From JBBROS01 sp965260935 (GTDB taxonomy: Bacteria > Pseudomonadota > Alphaproteobacteria > Acetobacterales > Acetobacteraceae): a stretch of DNA of 64,000 nucleotides. Positions 8,080 to 16,895 of this stretch are shown one piece after another. Position numbers and translations under genes: made by a program. The stretch spans positions 1,488,001 through 1,552,000 of the forward strand of contig OZ253374.1 in NCBI GenBank assembly GCA_965260935.1, read 5' to 3'. The notes below the pieces were generated by a model. That model searched no databases. It was given only the letters and a program-made list of their open reading frames with translations, and was not told the DNA's origin. Each line of letters starts with the position of its first letter. Within the stretch, counting starts at the first letter, position 1.

Positions 8080-9315
8080 ATGGCTACGATTAGCGGCGGC
8101 AATGGCGGACAAACGTTCGTCACCGCAGGATCCAACGACGCGAACGGCCAAGCAATGGCCGTTCAAACGGCAATCAACAACGCGCTTACTGCCGGAACGC
8201 TGACGCTCACCTCCTCGCCGACAGCAAACCCGCCGGCGGGCGCGGGCCTTGCCACCATTTCGGCGCCTGGCACCTACGTCCTCGCTCCGGCAAACACGTC
8301 GTTCCTCGTCAACGCCGCCGCCGGAGAAAGCGCCACAGTCTCGGGCGCAGGCGGACGCAATCAGAACGTGCTGATCGGCGGGGCGAACGTCACGTTCTTC
8401 ACCAACGGCGGCACAGGCGCCGTGGTGACCGGGGACGGCAACGAGTTCATCGGCACGCCGACCACCGGCGGCGGCCAGTTCAGCGTCACGACCGGCGCCG
8501 GCAACGACACGGTTGTCGCCTTCACCGGCAACAACACGGTGTCCGCAGGCGCTGGCAACAACCTGATCGGCCTCGGCGCCGCGGGCACCAACTCGAGCAA
8601 CCTCGTGTTCGCCTCGGGCAACGACACGATCTCGGGCCTGGGCGGCACGGGCAGCGACACGATCATCGCCGGAAGCGGCAGCACCTACGTCACCGAGGGA
8701 TCGAAGTCGCTGACGTTCCTTGGCGGGTCCGGGTCGGCCACCATCATCGGCGGCACGGCGAGCTCGCTGGTTCTGCTCGGCGCCGGCGGCGGCGAGGTCG
8801 GCGGCGGCTCGAACGGCGGAAACCTGCTGTATGGCGGCACGGGCTCGGCCGGGTCGACGCTGTTCGGCGGCGGCAACGGCGACGTCCTGTTCGCGCGCGG
8901 CTCCGGCCAGACCTTGCTGGTCGCGGGCGCGGGCAACGAGACGCTGACCGGGTCGGCGTCCACCGGCAACAACATCTTCTTCACCGGCTCGGGCAACGCG
9001 TTGATCGGCGGCGGCCAGGGCAACGACCTGGTGGTCGTCGGCGCATCCGGCAGTGCGACGATCAACGGGGGCGCGGGCGCTGACATCGTCAGCTTCACCA
9101 ACCGCGGTCCCGGCAGCAGCACGGCCAACGTGCTGATCAACGGGTTCGATCCGGCGCAGGGCGACCGGGTCCAGCTTTCCGGGTTCAGCCAGGGCGAAGT
9201 CGCGGCGGTTGCCGGCACGCCGTCGAGCGGGGGTAGCACCTCGGTGGTGCTTTCGGACGGCACGCGGATCACGTTCGGCGGGGTGGCCAGCCTCAACCCG
9301 TCCAACTTCGTTTAA
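8080..9315 (+). CDS. RTX-like glycine-rich extracellular protein
   Basis: This 411-aa acidic protein is dominated by Gly, Asn, Ser and Thr, with many imperfect hemolysin-type repeats (for example TGAGNDTVVAF, GGTGSDTIIAG, GGGQGNDLVVVG, GGAGADIVSF). These are expected to fold as a calcium-binding parallel beta-roll. There is no Sec signal. The C-terminus (FDPAQGDRVQLSGFSQG, ending in PSNFV) resembles a type I secretion signal, so it is probably exported by an ABC transporter located elsewhere. It could be a surface-layer or biofilm-matrix protein; no enzymatic domain is visible. Two hairpins follow the stop codon. Confidence 0.75.
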   Translation: MATISGGNGGQTFVTAGSNDANGQAMAVQTAINNALTAGTLTLTSSPTANPPAGAGLATISAPGTYVLAPANTSFLVNAAAGESATVSGAGGRNQNVLIGGANVTFFTNGGTGAVVTGDGNEFIGTPTTGGGQFSVTTGAGNDTVVAFTGNNTVSAGAGNNLIGLGAAGTNSSNLVFASGNDTISGLGGTGSDTIIAGSGSTYVTEGSKSLTFLGGSGSATIIGGTASSLVLLGAGGGEVGGGSNGGNLLYGGTGSAGSTLFGGGNGDVLFARGSGQTLLVAGAGNETLTGSASTGNNIFFTGSGNALIGGGQGNDLVVVGASGSATINGGAGADIVSFTNRGPGSSTANVLINGFDPAQGDRVQLSGFSQGEVAAVAGTPSSGGSTSVVLSDGTRITFGGVASLNPSNFV

Positions 9316-9327
9316 ACGCCGCATCGT

Positions 9328-9398
9328 GTCCGGCGGGTCGTCGTGCCGCCGGACCGGACAGCGCTTGCCGCACGCCGGGTCGGTTGGCCCGGCGTGCG
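9328..9398. terminator. Tandem GC-rich hairpins after the exoprotein gene
   Basis: Two perfect hairpins follow the stop at 9315. The first is 9328-9354, a 9-bp stem (GTCCGGCGG/CCGCCGGAC) with a 9-nt loop. The second is 9369-9398, an 11-bp stem (CGCACGCCGGG/CCCGGCGTGCG) with an 8-nt loop. There is no T-run, so they could terminate transcription or protect the 3' end of a highly expressed mRNA. They separate the exoprotein from the micro-protein at 9456. Confidence 0.6.
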
Positions 9399-9455
9399 TG
9401 CGTTCCGATGCATCCTCTGCCGGCGTCGGTCGTTTACGAGTGTGAGGAGGATGTC

Positions 9456-9596
9456 ATGAATCTACAGATGCCTGAACCCATTCCGCGCCCTGGCCCGATT
9501 CCGGTGCAGGACCCACCCCCCGGCGACATGCCGCCGCCAGATATGCCGCCGCTGGACGACCCTTCGCCACCGCCGGTTCCTGACCGGTTGCGCTGA
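9456..9596 (+). CDS. Proline-rich micro-protein (46 aa)
   Basis: The ATG at 9456 has a strong ribosome-binding site (GGAGG, 5-9 nt upstream), which is the main support for this very small gene. The peptide begins MNLQMPEPIPRPGPIPV and consists largely of Pro, Asp, Met and Pro-Pro pairs (DMPPPDMPPLDDP). It is very acidic, probably unfolded or polyproline II, with no signal peptide or membrane segment. The function is unknown; its position behind the exoprotein gene suggests but does not show a link. Confidence 0.55.
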   Translation: MNLQMPEPIPRPGPIPVQDPPPGDMPPPDMPPLDDPSPPPVPDRLR

Positions 9597-9831
9597 CTGC
9601 GTTGCAAGCGCATATCGGTTGAGGAAACTTTGTAGGAACGCCTACTTTCTGACGAAACCTATATCCGCCCTGCGCATACTGCGCTATGCGGCACATGGTG
9701 AATTACCGACGTCGATATAGGTTTACCCGTGTGCTGCACGCGCAGCAGGCATTGGAGCGTGATCCGACTCCCTTAGCTCGGCGATACCGGTCGAATTGCT
9801 TTCGGTCGCTGTTCGGCCGGTTCGTTCGTGG

Positions 9832-10926
9832 ATGCCCGGCAGCAGGGTATTCCGCTTGAAATTCAGGTCGCTTGAGGTGCTGCGAGGCCTTGCGGCGTTA
9901 TCCGTCGTTCTGGCGCATAGCGGCGCGTCGATCGGCGGCAACCACGACCTGCCGTTTTCGCGCTGGCACGGCTTCTCGCTGCCGGGAACGGCTGGAGTCG
10001 AGTTCTTTTTCGTGCTCAGCGGCTTCGTGATGGCGGCGTCCCACGGCGGCGAAATTGGCCAGGGCGGGGATGCCGGGCGTTTCCTGTGGAAGCGGTTTTG
10101 CCGGATCTACCCGCTTTACTGGCTCGTGCTGGCCATTCCGCTGTATCGCTTCTGGGGCGCCCCCGTGGTGACGCCGGAAGCGGTTGTTGCATGGTTCAGC
10201 CTCCTGCCGGTCCGGTTCGACAACCTGGTCGTCGTCGCCTGGACGCTTCGCCAGGAGGTGACGTTCTATCTGCTGTTCGCCTTATGCCTGTCGCCCCGCA
10301 TCGGAGGGACGGTGCTGGCAGCCTGGGTGGGCGGCACGCTTGCCTGGTGGCTGTGGCGGCCTGCGCTGCCGTTCGGCGGGGGGGCAGCCGCCGTCGTCGC
10401 GCACGTGTTCAATCCCTTCAATTTCGAGTTCTTTGCCGGGCTGCTGGCCGGGTGGCTGCTGCCCCGGGCAAAGATCCCCCCGTGGGCCGCGTGCGCGTTG
10501 TTGCCGCTGGCCTTGCTCGCCATTCTTTGGCGCATGTCGCTTGACGGGTGGGGCGCGGCCTACGGGCCGGCCGCGGCGCAGGTCGTTTACGGGGCGGGCT
10601 ACGCGGCCATCATTCTGGCGCTCGCCTCGCTCGAACGGGACGGCGTTCTCCGGTTTCGGCCCCGGGCGGCGCGGCTGGCCTTGGCCGCGGGCGCGGTGTC
10701 CTACCCGCTTTACCTGACCCACTTGACGACGCTTGACGCCGTGGCGGGGATCATCGGCCCGCTTGGCTTGGCAGCCCGCATCGGGCCGGACGCGACGTTC
10801 GCGTTGCTTGTCGCTGCCGCGGCGGCGATGGCCTGGGTCGTGACGGCGTTCATTGACCAGCCGATCCAGCGGGCGCTGCGCCGGGTCAGCGCAGGTAGTA
10901 TGTTGCGACGACCAGTTGCGGGATGA
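9832..10926 (+). CDS. Acyltransferase 3 family membrane protein (OafA/NodX type)
   Basis: This integral membrane O-acyltransferase modifies sugars, typically by acetylating lipopolysaccharide or exopolysaccharide. The family opening is clear (FRSLEVLRGLAALSVVLAHS), followed by the membrane motif VEFFFVLSGFVMA and the basic KRFCRIYPLYW. About ten hydrophobic segments span its 364 aa. The start at ATG 9832 is used; an upstream TTG at 9796 adds 12 residues with no family similarity. Its 3' end overlaps the convergent DUF2142 gene by 41 bp. The substrate is unknown. Confidence 0.85.
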   Translation: MPGSRVFRLKFRSLEVLRGLAALSVVLAHSGASIGGNHDLPFSRWHGFSLPGTAGVEFFFVLSGFVMAASHGGEIGQGGDAGRFLWKRFCRIYPLYWLVLAIPLYRFWGAPVVTPEAVVAWFSLLPVRFDNLVVVAWTLRQEVTFYLLFALCLSPRIGGTVLAAWVGGTLAWWLWRPALPFGGGAAAVVAHVFNPFNFEFFAGLLAGWLLPRAKIPPWAACALLPLALLAILWRMSLDGWGAAYGPAAAQVVYGAGYAAIILALASLERDGVLRFRPRAARLALAAGAVSYPLYLTHLTTLDAVAGIIGPLGLAARIGPDATFALLVAAAAAMAWVVTAFIDQPIQRALRRVSAGSMLRRPVAG

Positions 10927-12316
10927 CGGCCAGCCCGGCCAGCCCGGCGGCCATCGCCGGGGCGCGCAAGGCCCATCGCCCGAACAGCCCGCCCGTCAGT
11001 ACCAGCCTCGGCAGCGCCAGTCCGAGGAAGGGCAGCAGCGGAACCAGGTAGCGGCCCTGGACGCCCTGTATCTCGGCCGCGCCGATAAAGGCCCAGGACA
11101 GGTATTGCCCGTCGAAGACCGCGAACACGGTGGCCACGATGCAGAGGAGGACGGCGAGCCGGGCCCATACGCCCGGGCCTTCCGGCCAGCGGAACTTCGA
11201 CAGCGACTCGGCCGGGAGAATGGCGGCCAGGGCCACGAACCAGAGCGCGTAGAGCGCATTCGGCAGGAAGATGTCGAGCGTGCCGACGATGCCGACCATC
11301 TCGAGCAGCAGGTATTTCGCCTGGACTGCCATGGCCTCGGCCGGCATCGTCAGCATCAGCAGCGGATGGTGCAGGAACACCTGGATCTGCAGCGAGGCAT
11401 CGACGACGCCGAACATGCGGTTCGGGTCGCCCGGCCAGTTCGGCCCGGCGGCGTAGGCGACGCCGCGGACAAACGGCACGACGGCATAATGGTTCGCGAC
11501 CGCATACCAGGCGAGCGCGGGGACAACGGCCAGGAGGACGCCGGAGATCCGAAGCAGCGGCCAGGGGCCTTTCCGGGGCAGCAGGACCAGGACGACGCCG
11601 GCCAGCGGCAGGTAGAGCGGTTTGGCTAACGCGAGCAGCGCCACGGCCGCGGCGCCGGCCCACCACGAGGCCACCGTGCCGCGGGTGAGCAAGGCGACGC
11701 CGAGCGCCGCCGCGCCGATCACCAGCCCGTCCTGGTTGCACGACGCCGCCATCCATAGGCTGATCGGCAGCAGCAGGACGGCGAACAGCAATCCCTGCGC
11801 CCGCCTGGCCAGCAGCAGGGCGGCGAGGCCAAGCGATGCGTAGCTCAGCGCGTTGGCCAGCCGCCCGGCCAGGATCGTCTGCCACGGCCCGTAGTGCAGC
11901 CATTTCGCGGCCTGCATGGCGAGCGCGCCGGGCACGTAGAACAGCGGCGAGTAGACGGCCGTGTTCGGGACGCTGATGAACGTGGGGGCTTTCTCCCATG
12001 GCAAGGCTTCGAGCTCGGCCTCCCTTGCCTTGGTCATGACCCGGCCGGGCAGGGGCGTGCCTGGGTGGAACGAGAACCCGGCCAGCAGCATCGCGAGATG
12101 GGCGGTGACGCCGCTATCCTGGATTGGCTGACCCAAGGCGTCGAGCCTGGGGCGGCGGTGGCCGACGATGTCGCCGTAGCGGAGGCTTTCCATCCGCACG
12201 GCATGGGCGACCTCGTCCGGGCTTTCCCCGGTCGGCACGTTCAGCGACAGGAAGCCGAGCAGCGGGACGGCGAACAGCAGGAACAGGCTGGGCAGGATCA
12301 GGTGCGAGCGCGGCAT
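10886..12316 (-). CDS. DUF2142 family polytopic membrane protein
   Basis: This 476-aa protein has about twelve hydrophobic segments and a large periplasmic loop after the first helix. That loop contains the family pattern TGESPDEVAHAVRMESL and a conserved VPNTAVYSPLFYVPGALAM. DUF2142 proteins have a glycosyltransferase C (GT-C)-like architecture, and the DE pair in the first loop is the usual catalytic or metal site of that fold. A role in polyprenyl-linked sugar transfer is therefore likely but inferred. It converges with, and overlaps, the acyltransferase gene, hinting at a shared surface-polysaccharide theme. Confidence 0.8.
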   Translation of the reverse strand: MPRSHLILPSLFLLFAVPLLGFLSLNVPTGESPDEVAHAVRMESLRYGDIVGHRRPRLDALGQPIQDSGVTAHLAMLLAGFSFHPGTPLPGRVMTKAREAELEALPWEKAPTFISVPNTAVYSPLFYVPGALAMQAAKWLHYGPWQTILAGRLANALSYASLGLAALLLARRAQGLLFAVLLLPISLWMAASCNQDGLVIGAAALGVALLTRGTVASWWAGAAAVALLALAKPLYLPLAGVVLVLLPRKGPWPLLRISGVLLAVVPALAWYAVANHYAVVPFVRGVAYAAGPNWPGDPNRMFGVVDASLQIQVFLHHPLLMLTMPAEAMAVQAKYLLLEMVGIVGTLDIFLPNALYALWFVALAAILPAESLSKFRWPEGPGVWARLAVLLCIVATVFAVFDGQYLSWAFIGAAEIQGVQGRYLVPLLPFLGLALPRLVLTGGLFGRWALRAPAMAAGLAGLAVIPQLVVATYYLR

Positions 12317-12456
12317 GGCGGGGGTTTACGCGCGGGGCCGGGCTGGGTCCATGTCCGGCGGGCCGCGGCAAAATTGCCGCAGGCCGCTCGGCGAGGCTTG
12401 TTGAACCGCGCGGCTAAGGGCAGGCTGCGCTCCTTCTCTGCTCCAGGGCTTCACAC

Positions 12457-13542
12457 ATGCACCGCCTTTCCCCGCTCGTTCTCGCCGGCTTGCTTGCCGC
12501 CTGCGCTTCCCCGCCGCAGGGAGACACGCCCTACACGCCGACGCCCGCCATGCTGCAGGTGCTGCAGGAGCGTCAGGCGATGCACGCCAGGGAGCCGTCG
12601 GACCTGCAGGTCGACCGCGCGCGGGACGTGCCGACGATGTCGGAGGCGGCGGACGCGATCCCGAACGTGAAGGGGTTGCCGGCCGATGTTACGCAGGTGC
12701 CGCATGTCGAGCGCCTGCAGCCGGAAGGGCCTGGCGGGCGGCTCAATGCCGAGCTTTACCGGCCGGACAGCGCAAGGAACCTTCCCGTCATCCTTTACTA
12801 CCCCGGCGGGACCTGGGCGACGGGCGCGCTTGAGGAATACCAGGAGACGCCGCGCGAGCTGGCGAAGCGGACCGGCTGGATCGTGGTCACGCTCAGCCCT
12901 CGCCTCGCGCCGGAAGCGAAGTTCCCGGCCATCCACGACGACGCCTTCGCGCTGTATCAGTGGGCGCGGGCAACCATGCGCTCGTGGGGGGGCGACCCGA
13001 CGCGGGTGGCGCTCGCGGGCGAGGGGCCGGGCGCCAACCTGGCGCTTTCAGTCGCCCTGCAGGCGCGCGACCAGGCCGGGCGAGGGAGCGGCGTGCCGGT
13101 CCCGGACCACCTGCTGCTGATCACGCCCGTCGCCGGCACCGGGCTGCATACCAGGAGCATGAGGGAGAATGCCGACAGCCGGCCATTGACGCGCTCGACG
13201 GTGCGCTGGGCGCAGAACCTTTACGCATCCGGGCACCTGGGCGACCCGCGCATCGACCTCGCCGCGCGGAACGACTTCGCGCGGATGCCGCCGACGACGT
13301 TCATCCTGGCCCCCATCGACCCGTTGCGGTCGGGCGCGGAAACGCTTGCCGCGAAGATGAGGGCCTCCGGCGTGCCGACCGAGGTCAAGCTGTTCCCGGG
13401 CATGACGTATGACTTCTTCGGCCTTGGCCAGCGGGTTCCCGAGGCGGCCCAGGCCGAGGATTATGCCGTTTCGCGGCTCAAGGCCGCCTTTTCCCGGCCG
13501 TCGTTCGCTGCCAACGCGGCGCAACAGCCGGTCAGGCGCTGA
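12457..13542 (+). CDS. Lipoprotein with degenerate HSL-type alpha/beta hydrolase fold
   Basis: This 361-aa protein has a lipoprotein signal peptide with lipobox LAAC (Cys16). From about residue 90 it follows the hormone-sensitive-lipase fold closely, but key sites are altered. The oxyanion HGGG is YPGGT; the nucleophile elbow, normally GxSxG, is AGEGPGAN with Gly in place of Ser; and the usual His segment (H-E/G-F-F) reads TYDFFGLG with Tyr in place of His. Only the acid residue (APIDPLRSG) remains. It is therefore probably not an active esterase and may have a binding or structural role at the outer membrane. The gene is divergent from the DUF2142 gene. Confidence 0.8.
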   Translation: MHRLSPLVLAGLLAACASPPQGDTPYTPTPAMLQVLQERQAMHAREPSDLQVDRARDVPTMSEAADAIPNVKGLPADVTQVPHVERLQPEGPGGRLNAELYRPDSARNLPVILYYPGGTWATGALEEYQETPRELAKRTGWIVVTLSPRLAPEAKFPAIHDDAFALYQWARATMRSWGGDPTRVALAGEGPGANLALSVALQARDQAGRGSGVPVPDHLLLITPVAGTGLHTRSMRENADSRPLTRSTVRWAQNLYASGHLGDPRIDLAARNDFARMPPTTFILAPIDPLRSGAETLAAKMRASGVPTEVKLFPGMTYDFFGLGQRVPEAAQAEDYAVSRLKAAFSRPSFAANAAQQPVRR

Positions 13543-13583
13543 CCGGCGTGCGGGCGGCGTCGCGGCCGGACGGAGCATCCCCG

Positions 13584-14852
13584 ATGTCGCGCATCCACCC
13601 TGCCTGGATCGTCGCCGCCTGCACGTTCCTGGTGCTGCTGGTCGCCGCGGGCGTCCGCTCGACGCCGGGGGTGCTGATCGTGCCGCTGGAGGCCGAGTTC
13701 GGCTGGTCGCGGGCGACGATCAGCTTCGCGGTCGCGGTCAACATCCTGCTGTACGGGCTGATAGGTCCGTTCGCCGCGGCCGTCATCGAGCGCTTCGGGT
13801 TGCGCCGCACGGTCGGGTGCGCGCTCGCCCTGCTGTCGCTCGGCGTGGCGCTGACGCCGCTGATGACGCGGAGCTGGCATCTGGTGCTGCTCTGGGGCGT
13901 CCTGGTCGGGAGCGGCAGCGGGGTGATGTCGCTCGTCCTGGCGTCCACGGTGGCGAGCCGGTGGTTCAGCGCCCGACGCGGCCTGGTGGTCGGCGTGCTG
14001 ACGGCCAGCACGGCGACGGGGCAACTCGTCTTTTTGCCGGTGCTGGCGAGCCTGGCGGAGTTGTTCGGCTGGCGCGCGGTGAGCGTCGTGCTGTCGGCCA
14101 TCGCTGCTCTGCTGATCCTGCCCGTATCGGCGTTCCTGTGGGACCGGCCGAGCGACCGCGGCGTGCCGCCGTTCGGCGCCTCCGTCATCGTCCCGCGCAC
14201 GGTTCCGGCGATGAACCCGGCCCGCCGCGCCCTCGGCGCCTTGGGAACCGGGCTTGGCAGCCGGGATTTCTGGCTGCTGTCGGGCAGCTTCTTCGTTTGC
14301 GGGGCCAGCACCAACGGGCTGATCGGCACGCACCTGATCCCGGCCTGCATCGACCATGGCATCCCGGAGGTGGCCGCGGCCGGGCTGCTGGCGGCGATGG
14401 GCGTCTTCGACATGGTGGGCACGACGCTGTCGGGCTGGCTGTCGGACCGGTGGGACAACCGGATGCTGCTGGCCTGGTATTACGGGCTGCGGGGCTTGAG
14501 CCTGCTGTTCCTGCCGTTCGCGTTCGACTTTGGGTTGGCGGGGTTCGGGTTCGCCGGGCTGAGCCTGTTCGCGGTGTTTTACGGGCTTGACTGGATCGCC
14601 ACCGTGCCGCCGACGGTGCGGCTGGCGGCGCGCTGCTTCGGCGAGGAGAACGCGGCGGTGATGTTCGGCTGGATCGCCGCCGCGCACCAGATGGGGGCGG
14701 CGAGCGCGGCCTGGCTGGCGGGGATCGCGCGGGTGGACACCGGCAGCTACCTGGCGGCGTTCATGGGGGCGGGAGCGCTGTGCCTCGTGGCGAGCGTGAT
14801 GGTGGCGTTCATCGGCTGGGGGGCGGAGGAGCGGCGGGCGGCGGCGGCTTGA
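13584..14852 (+). CDS. MFS transporter
   Basis: This 422-aa major facilitator has twelve predicted transmembrane segments and a central cytoplasmic loop near residue 205. It opens HPAWIVAACTFLVLLVAAGV and has the motif AEFGWSRATISFAV, typical of the monocarboxylate/oxalate-type branch of the family. The loop between helices 2 and 3 reads ERFGLRRT, a reduced form of the MFS signature. The ATG at 13584 is chosen for GGAG 8 nt upstream; a GTG at 13548 is also in frame. It follows the degenerate lipoprotein closely. The substrate is not predictable. Confidence 0.85.
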   Translation: MSRIHPAWIVAACTFLVLLVAAGVRSTPGVLIVPLEAEFGWSRATISFAVAVNILLYGLIGPFAAAVIERFGLRRTVGCALALLSLGVALTPLMTRSWHLVLLWGVLVGSGSGVMSLVLASTVASRWFSARRGLVVGVLTASTATGQLVFLPVLASLAELFGWRAVSVVLSAIAALLILPVSAFLWDRPSDRGVPPFGASVIVPRTVPAMNPARRALGALGTGLGSRDFWLLSGSFFVCGASTNGLIGTHLIPACIDHGIPEVAAAGLLAAMGVFDMVGTTLSGWLSDRWDNRMLLAWYYGLRGLSLLFLPFAFDFGLAGFGFAGLSLFAVFYGLDWIATVPPTVRLAARCFGEENAAVMFGWIAAAHQMGAASAAWLAGIARVDTGSYLAAFMGAGALCLVASVMVAFIGWGAEERRAAAA

Positions 14853-14884
14853 ATTCGCCTCCCGGCGGGTTCAGTCTCTATCCG

Positions 14885-15496
14885 ATGAACGACATCCCGG
14901 ATTTCGCAGCGCTCAGGGCGCACGTCGGCCGCATCAGCCCGATGGCTGAGCGCAAGGTGCTGCACCGGCTTGACCGGCACTGCTGGGCGTTCATCGGGTT
15001 GTCGCCGTTCCTCGTGATCGCCACCGCCGACGGGGAGGGGCGCGTGGACGCCAGCCCGCGCGGCGACCCGCCCGGCTTCGTCCGCGTCCTGGACAACGCC
15101 ACCCTGCTGCTGCCCGACCGCCCCGGCAACAACCGGGTGGACAGCTTCGGCAACATCCTGGACGCGCCCGGGGTTGGCCTGATCTTCTTCGTGCCGGGCA
15201 TCGACGAGACGCTGCGGGTCAACGGCCAGGCCAGCCTGCTGGCCGACGAGGACGCGCTCGCGCCATCGGAGGTCAACGGACGGACGCCGAAGACGGGCCT
15301 GCTGGTCCGTGTCGACGAGGCGTTCTTCCATTGCGGCAAGGCGCTGAAGCGATCCCGCCTATGGGACCCGTCCGCGCAGGTCGAACGCAGCAGCTTTCCT
15401 TCCCTCGGGCGCATCATTGCCGACCAGCAGAACGAATGGACCGTCGAGGACGCGGAGGCACGATTGGAGGCCTCCTACCGCGACCGCCTGTACTGA
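14885..15496 (+). CDS. PPOX-type FMN-dependent flavoprotein (MSMEG_1061-like)
   Basis: This 203-aa protein is from the pyridoxamine-5'-phosphate-oxidase-like split-barrel family. It contains FLVIATADGEGRVDASPRG, GNNRVDSFGNILDAPGVGL and FHCGKALKRSRLWDPS, all typical of the MSMEG_1061 subgroup that binds FMN. The family acts in oxidoreduction of small molecules; a specific substrate is not known. The start at ATG 14885 fits the family N-terminus. It lies 32 bp after the MFS gene and 46 bp before cysS. Confidence 0.85.
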   Translation: MNDIPDFAALRAHVGRISPMAERKVLHRLDRHCWAFIGLSPFLVIATADGEGRVDASPRGDPPGFVRVLDNATLLLPDRPGNNRVDSFGNILDAPGVGLIFFVPGIDETLRVNGQASLLADEDALAPSEVNGRTPKTGLLVRVDEAFFHCGKALKRSRLWDPSAQVERSSFPSLGRIIADQQNEWTVEDAEARLEASYRDRLY

Positions 15497-15542
15497 CGCG
15501 ACCACCGTTGCCATCGCCCCGGCCCCGACGCAAAAGAGGGCC

Positions 15543-16895
15543 ATGCCGACCCTCTCGCTCCACAACACCCTGACCCGGCGGCGCGAGACCTTCGCCCCGC
15601 TCGACCCGGACCACGTCCGCCTCTATGTCTGCGGCCCCACCGTCTACGACCTTGCCCACGTCGGCAACGCCCGCGGCATGACGGTGTTCGACGTGCTGAC
15701 CCGGCTGCTGCGGCTGCTCTACCCGCGCGTCACCTACGTCCGCAACATTACCGACGTGGACGACAAGATCAACGCCCGCGCCGCCGAGGCCGGGGAGCCG
15801 ATCGATGTCGTCACCGCCCGCACCACGGCGCAGTTCCACGACGACATGGCGGCCCTGGGCAACCTGCCGCCGGATCGGGAGCCGCGCGCGACCGGGCACG
15901 TGGCCGAGATGCTGGCGCTGATCGGACGCCTGATCGAGGGCGGCCACGCCTACGTCGCCGACGGCCACGTGCTGTTCTCGGTGGGCAGCTTCGCCGACTA
16001 CGGCAAGCTCTCGGGCCGCACCCCGGACGAGCTGATGGCCGGCGCGCGGGTGGACGTTGCCCCTTACAAGCGGGACGCGGGCGACTTCGTGCTGTGGAAG
16101 CCCTCGCCGCCCGAGTTGCCGGGATGGGACAGCCCTTGGGGCCGGGGCCGGCCCGGCTGGCATATCGAGTGCAGCGCGATGGCCTGGCGCTACCTCGGCG
16201 AAACGTTCGACATCCACGGCGGCGGCGGCGACCTGCTGTTCCCGCATCACGAGAACGAGCGGGCGCAAAGCCTGTGCGCCCTGCCCGGCAGCGGGTTCGC
16301 GCGCGTATGGCTGCATAACGGCATGTTGCTGAGCGAGGGGGAGAAGATGTCGAAATCGCTCGGCAACTTCACGACCATCCAGGCCGCGCGGCGGCAGGCG
16401 CCGGGGGAGGCGATCCGGATGGCGCTGCTGAAGGCGCAGTACCGCTCGACGCTGGAATTCGGCCTGGCCGGCCTGGCCGAGGCGCGGGCGGAACTGGATC
16501 GGTTTTACCGCGCGCTGCAACGCACGCCGGCCGCGGACGCGCCGGCGCCTGACGCCGTGGTCGAGGCGCTGTGCGACGACCTGAACACGCCGGCGGCCTT
16601 CGCCGCGATGCACGAGTTGGCCGGGCGGGCGATGGCCGGCGACGCGGAGGCGTCCGCCGGGTTGCTCGGCGCGGGCGGGTTGCTCGGCTTGCTGGGGCAA
16701 TCCCCCAAGGCGTGGTTCCAGGGCGGCATCGATGCGGCGGCGGTGGAGGCGGCAATCGCCGAGCGGCTGGCCGCGCGGACGGCGCGCGATTTCGCCCGGG
16801 CCGACGCGATCCGCGCCGAATGGCTTGCCCGCGGCGTCGCGTTCGAGGACAAGCCGGGCGGCGTCACGCTCTGGCGGCGCACGAACGAGGCATGA
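15543..16895 (+). CDS. cysS: Cysteinyl-tRNA synthetase
   Basis: CysS charges tRNA-Cys with cysteine. The 450-aa protein carries the zinc-binding CGPTVYD near residue 28, the class I signature HVGNARG, the zinc/cysteine site motif HIECSAMAW, HHENE and KMSKSLGN. Its length is normal, ending in the short C-terminal domain (FARADAIRAEWLARGV). The start is ATG 15543. Its stop codon overlaps the ATG of the RNA methyltransferase, so the two are translationally coupled. Confidence 0.97.
   Translation: MPTLSLHNTLTRRRETFAPLDPDHVRLYVCGPTVYDLAHVGNARGMTVFDVLTRLLRLLYPRVTYVRNITDVDDKINARAAEAGEPIDVVTARTTAQFHDDMAALGNLPPDREPRATGHVAEMLALIGRLIEGGHAYVADGHVLFSVGSFADYGKLSGRTPDELMAGARVDVAPYKRDAGDFVLWKPSPPELPGWDSPWGRGRPGWHIECSAMAWRYLGETFDIHGGGGDLLFPHHENERAQSLCALPGSGFARVWLHNGMLLSEGEKMSKSLGNFTTIQAARRQAPGEAIRMALLKAQYRSTLEFGLAGLAEARAELDRFYRALQRTPAADAPAPDAVVEALCDDLNTPAAFAAMHELAGRAMAGDAEASAGLLGAGGLLGLLGQSPKAWFQGGIDAAAVEAAIAERLAARTARDFARADAIRAEWLARGVAFEDKPGGVTLWRRTNEA

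Noticed and set aside
8029..9324. Minus-strand open frame across the RTX-like exoprotein
   Set aside because: Low-complexity Arg/Ala/Asp shadow of a glycine-rich gene; no family features.
13461..14687. Large minus-strand frame opposite the MFS transporter
   Set aside because: Gln/Arg-rich shadow; the plus strand encodes a clear transporter with twelve helices.
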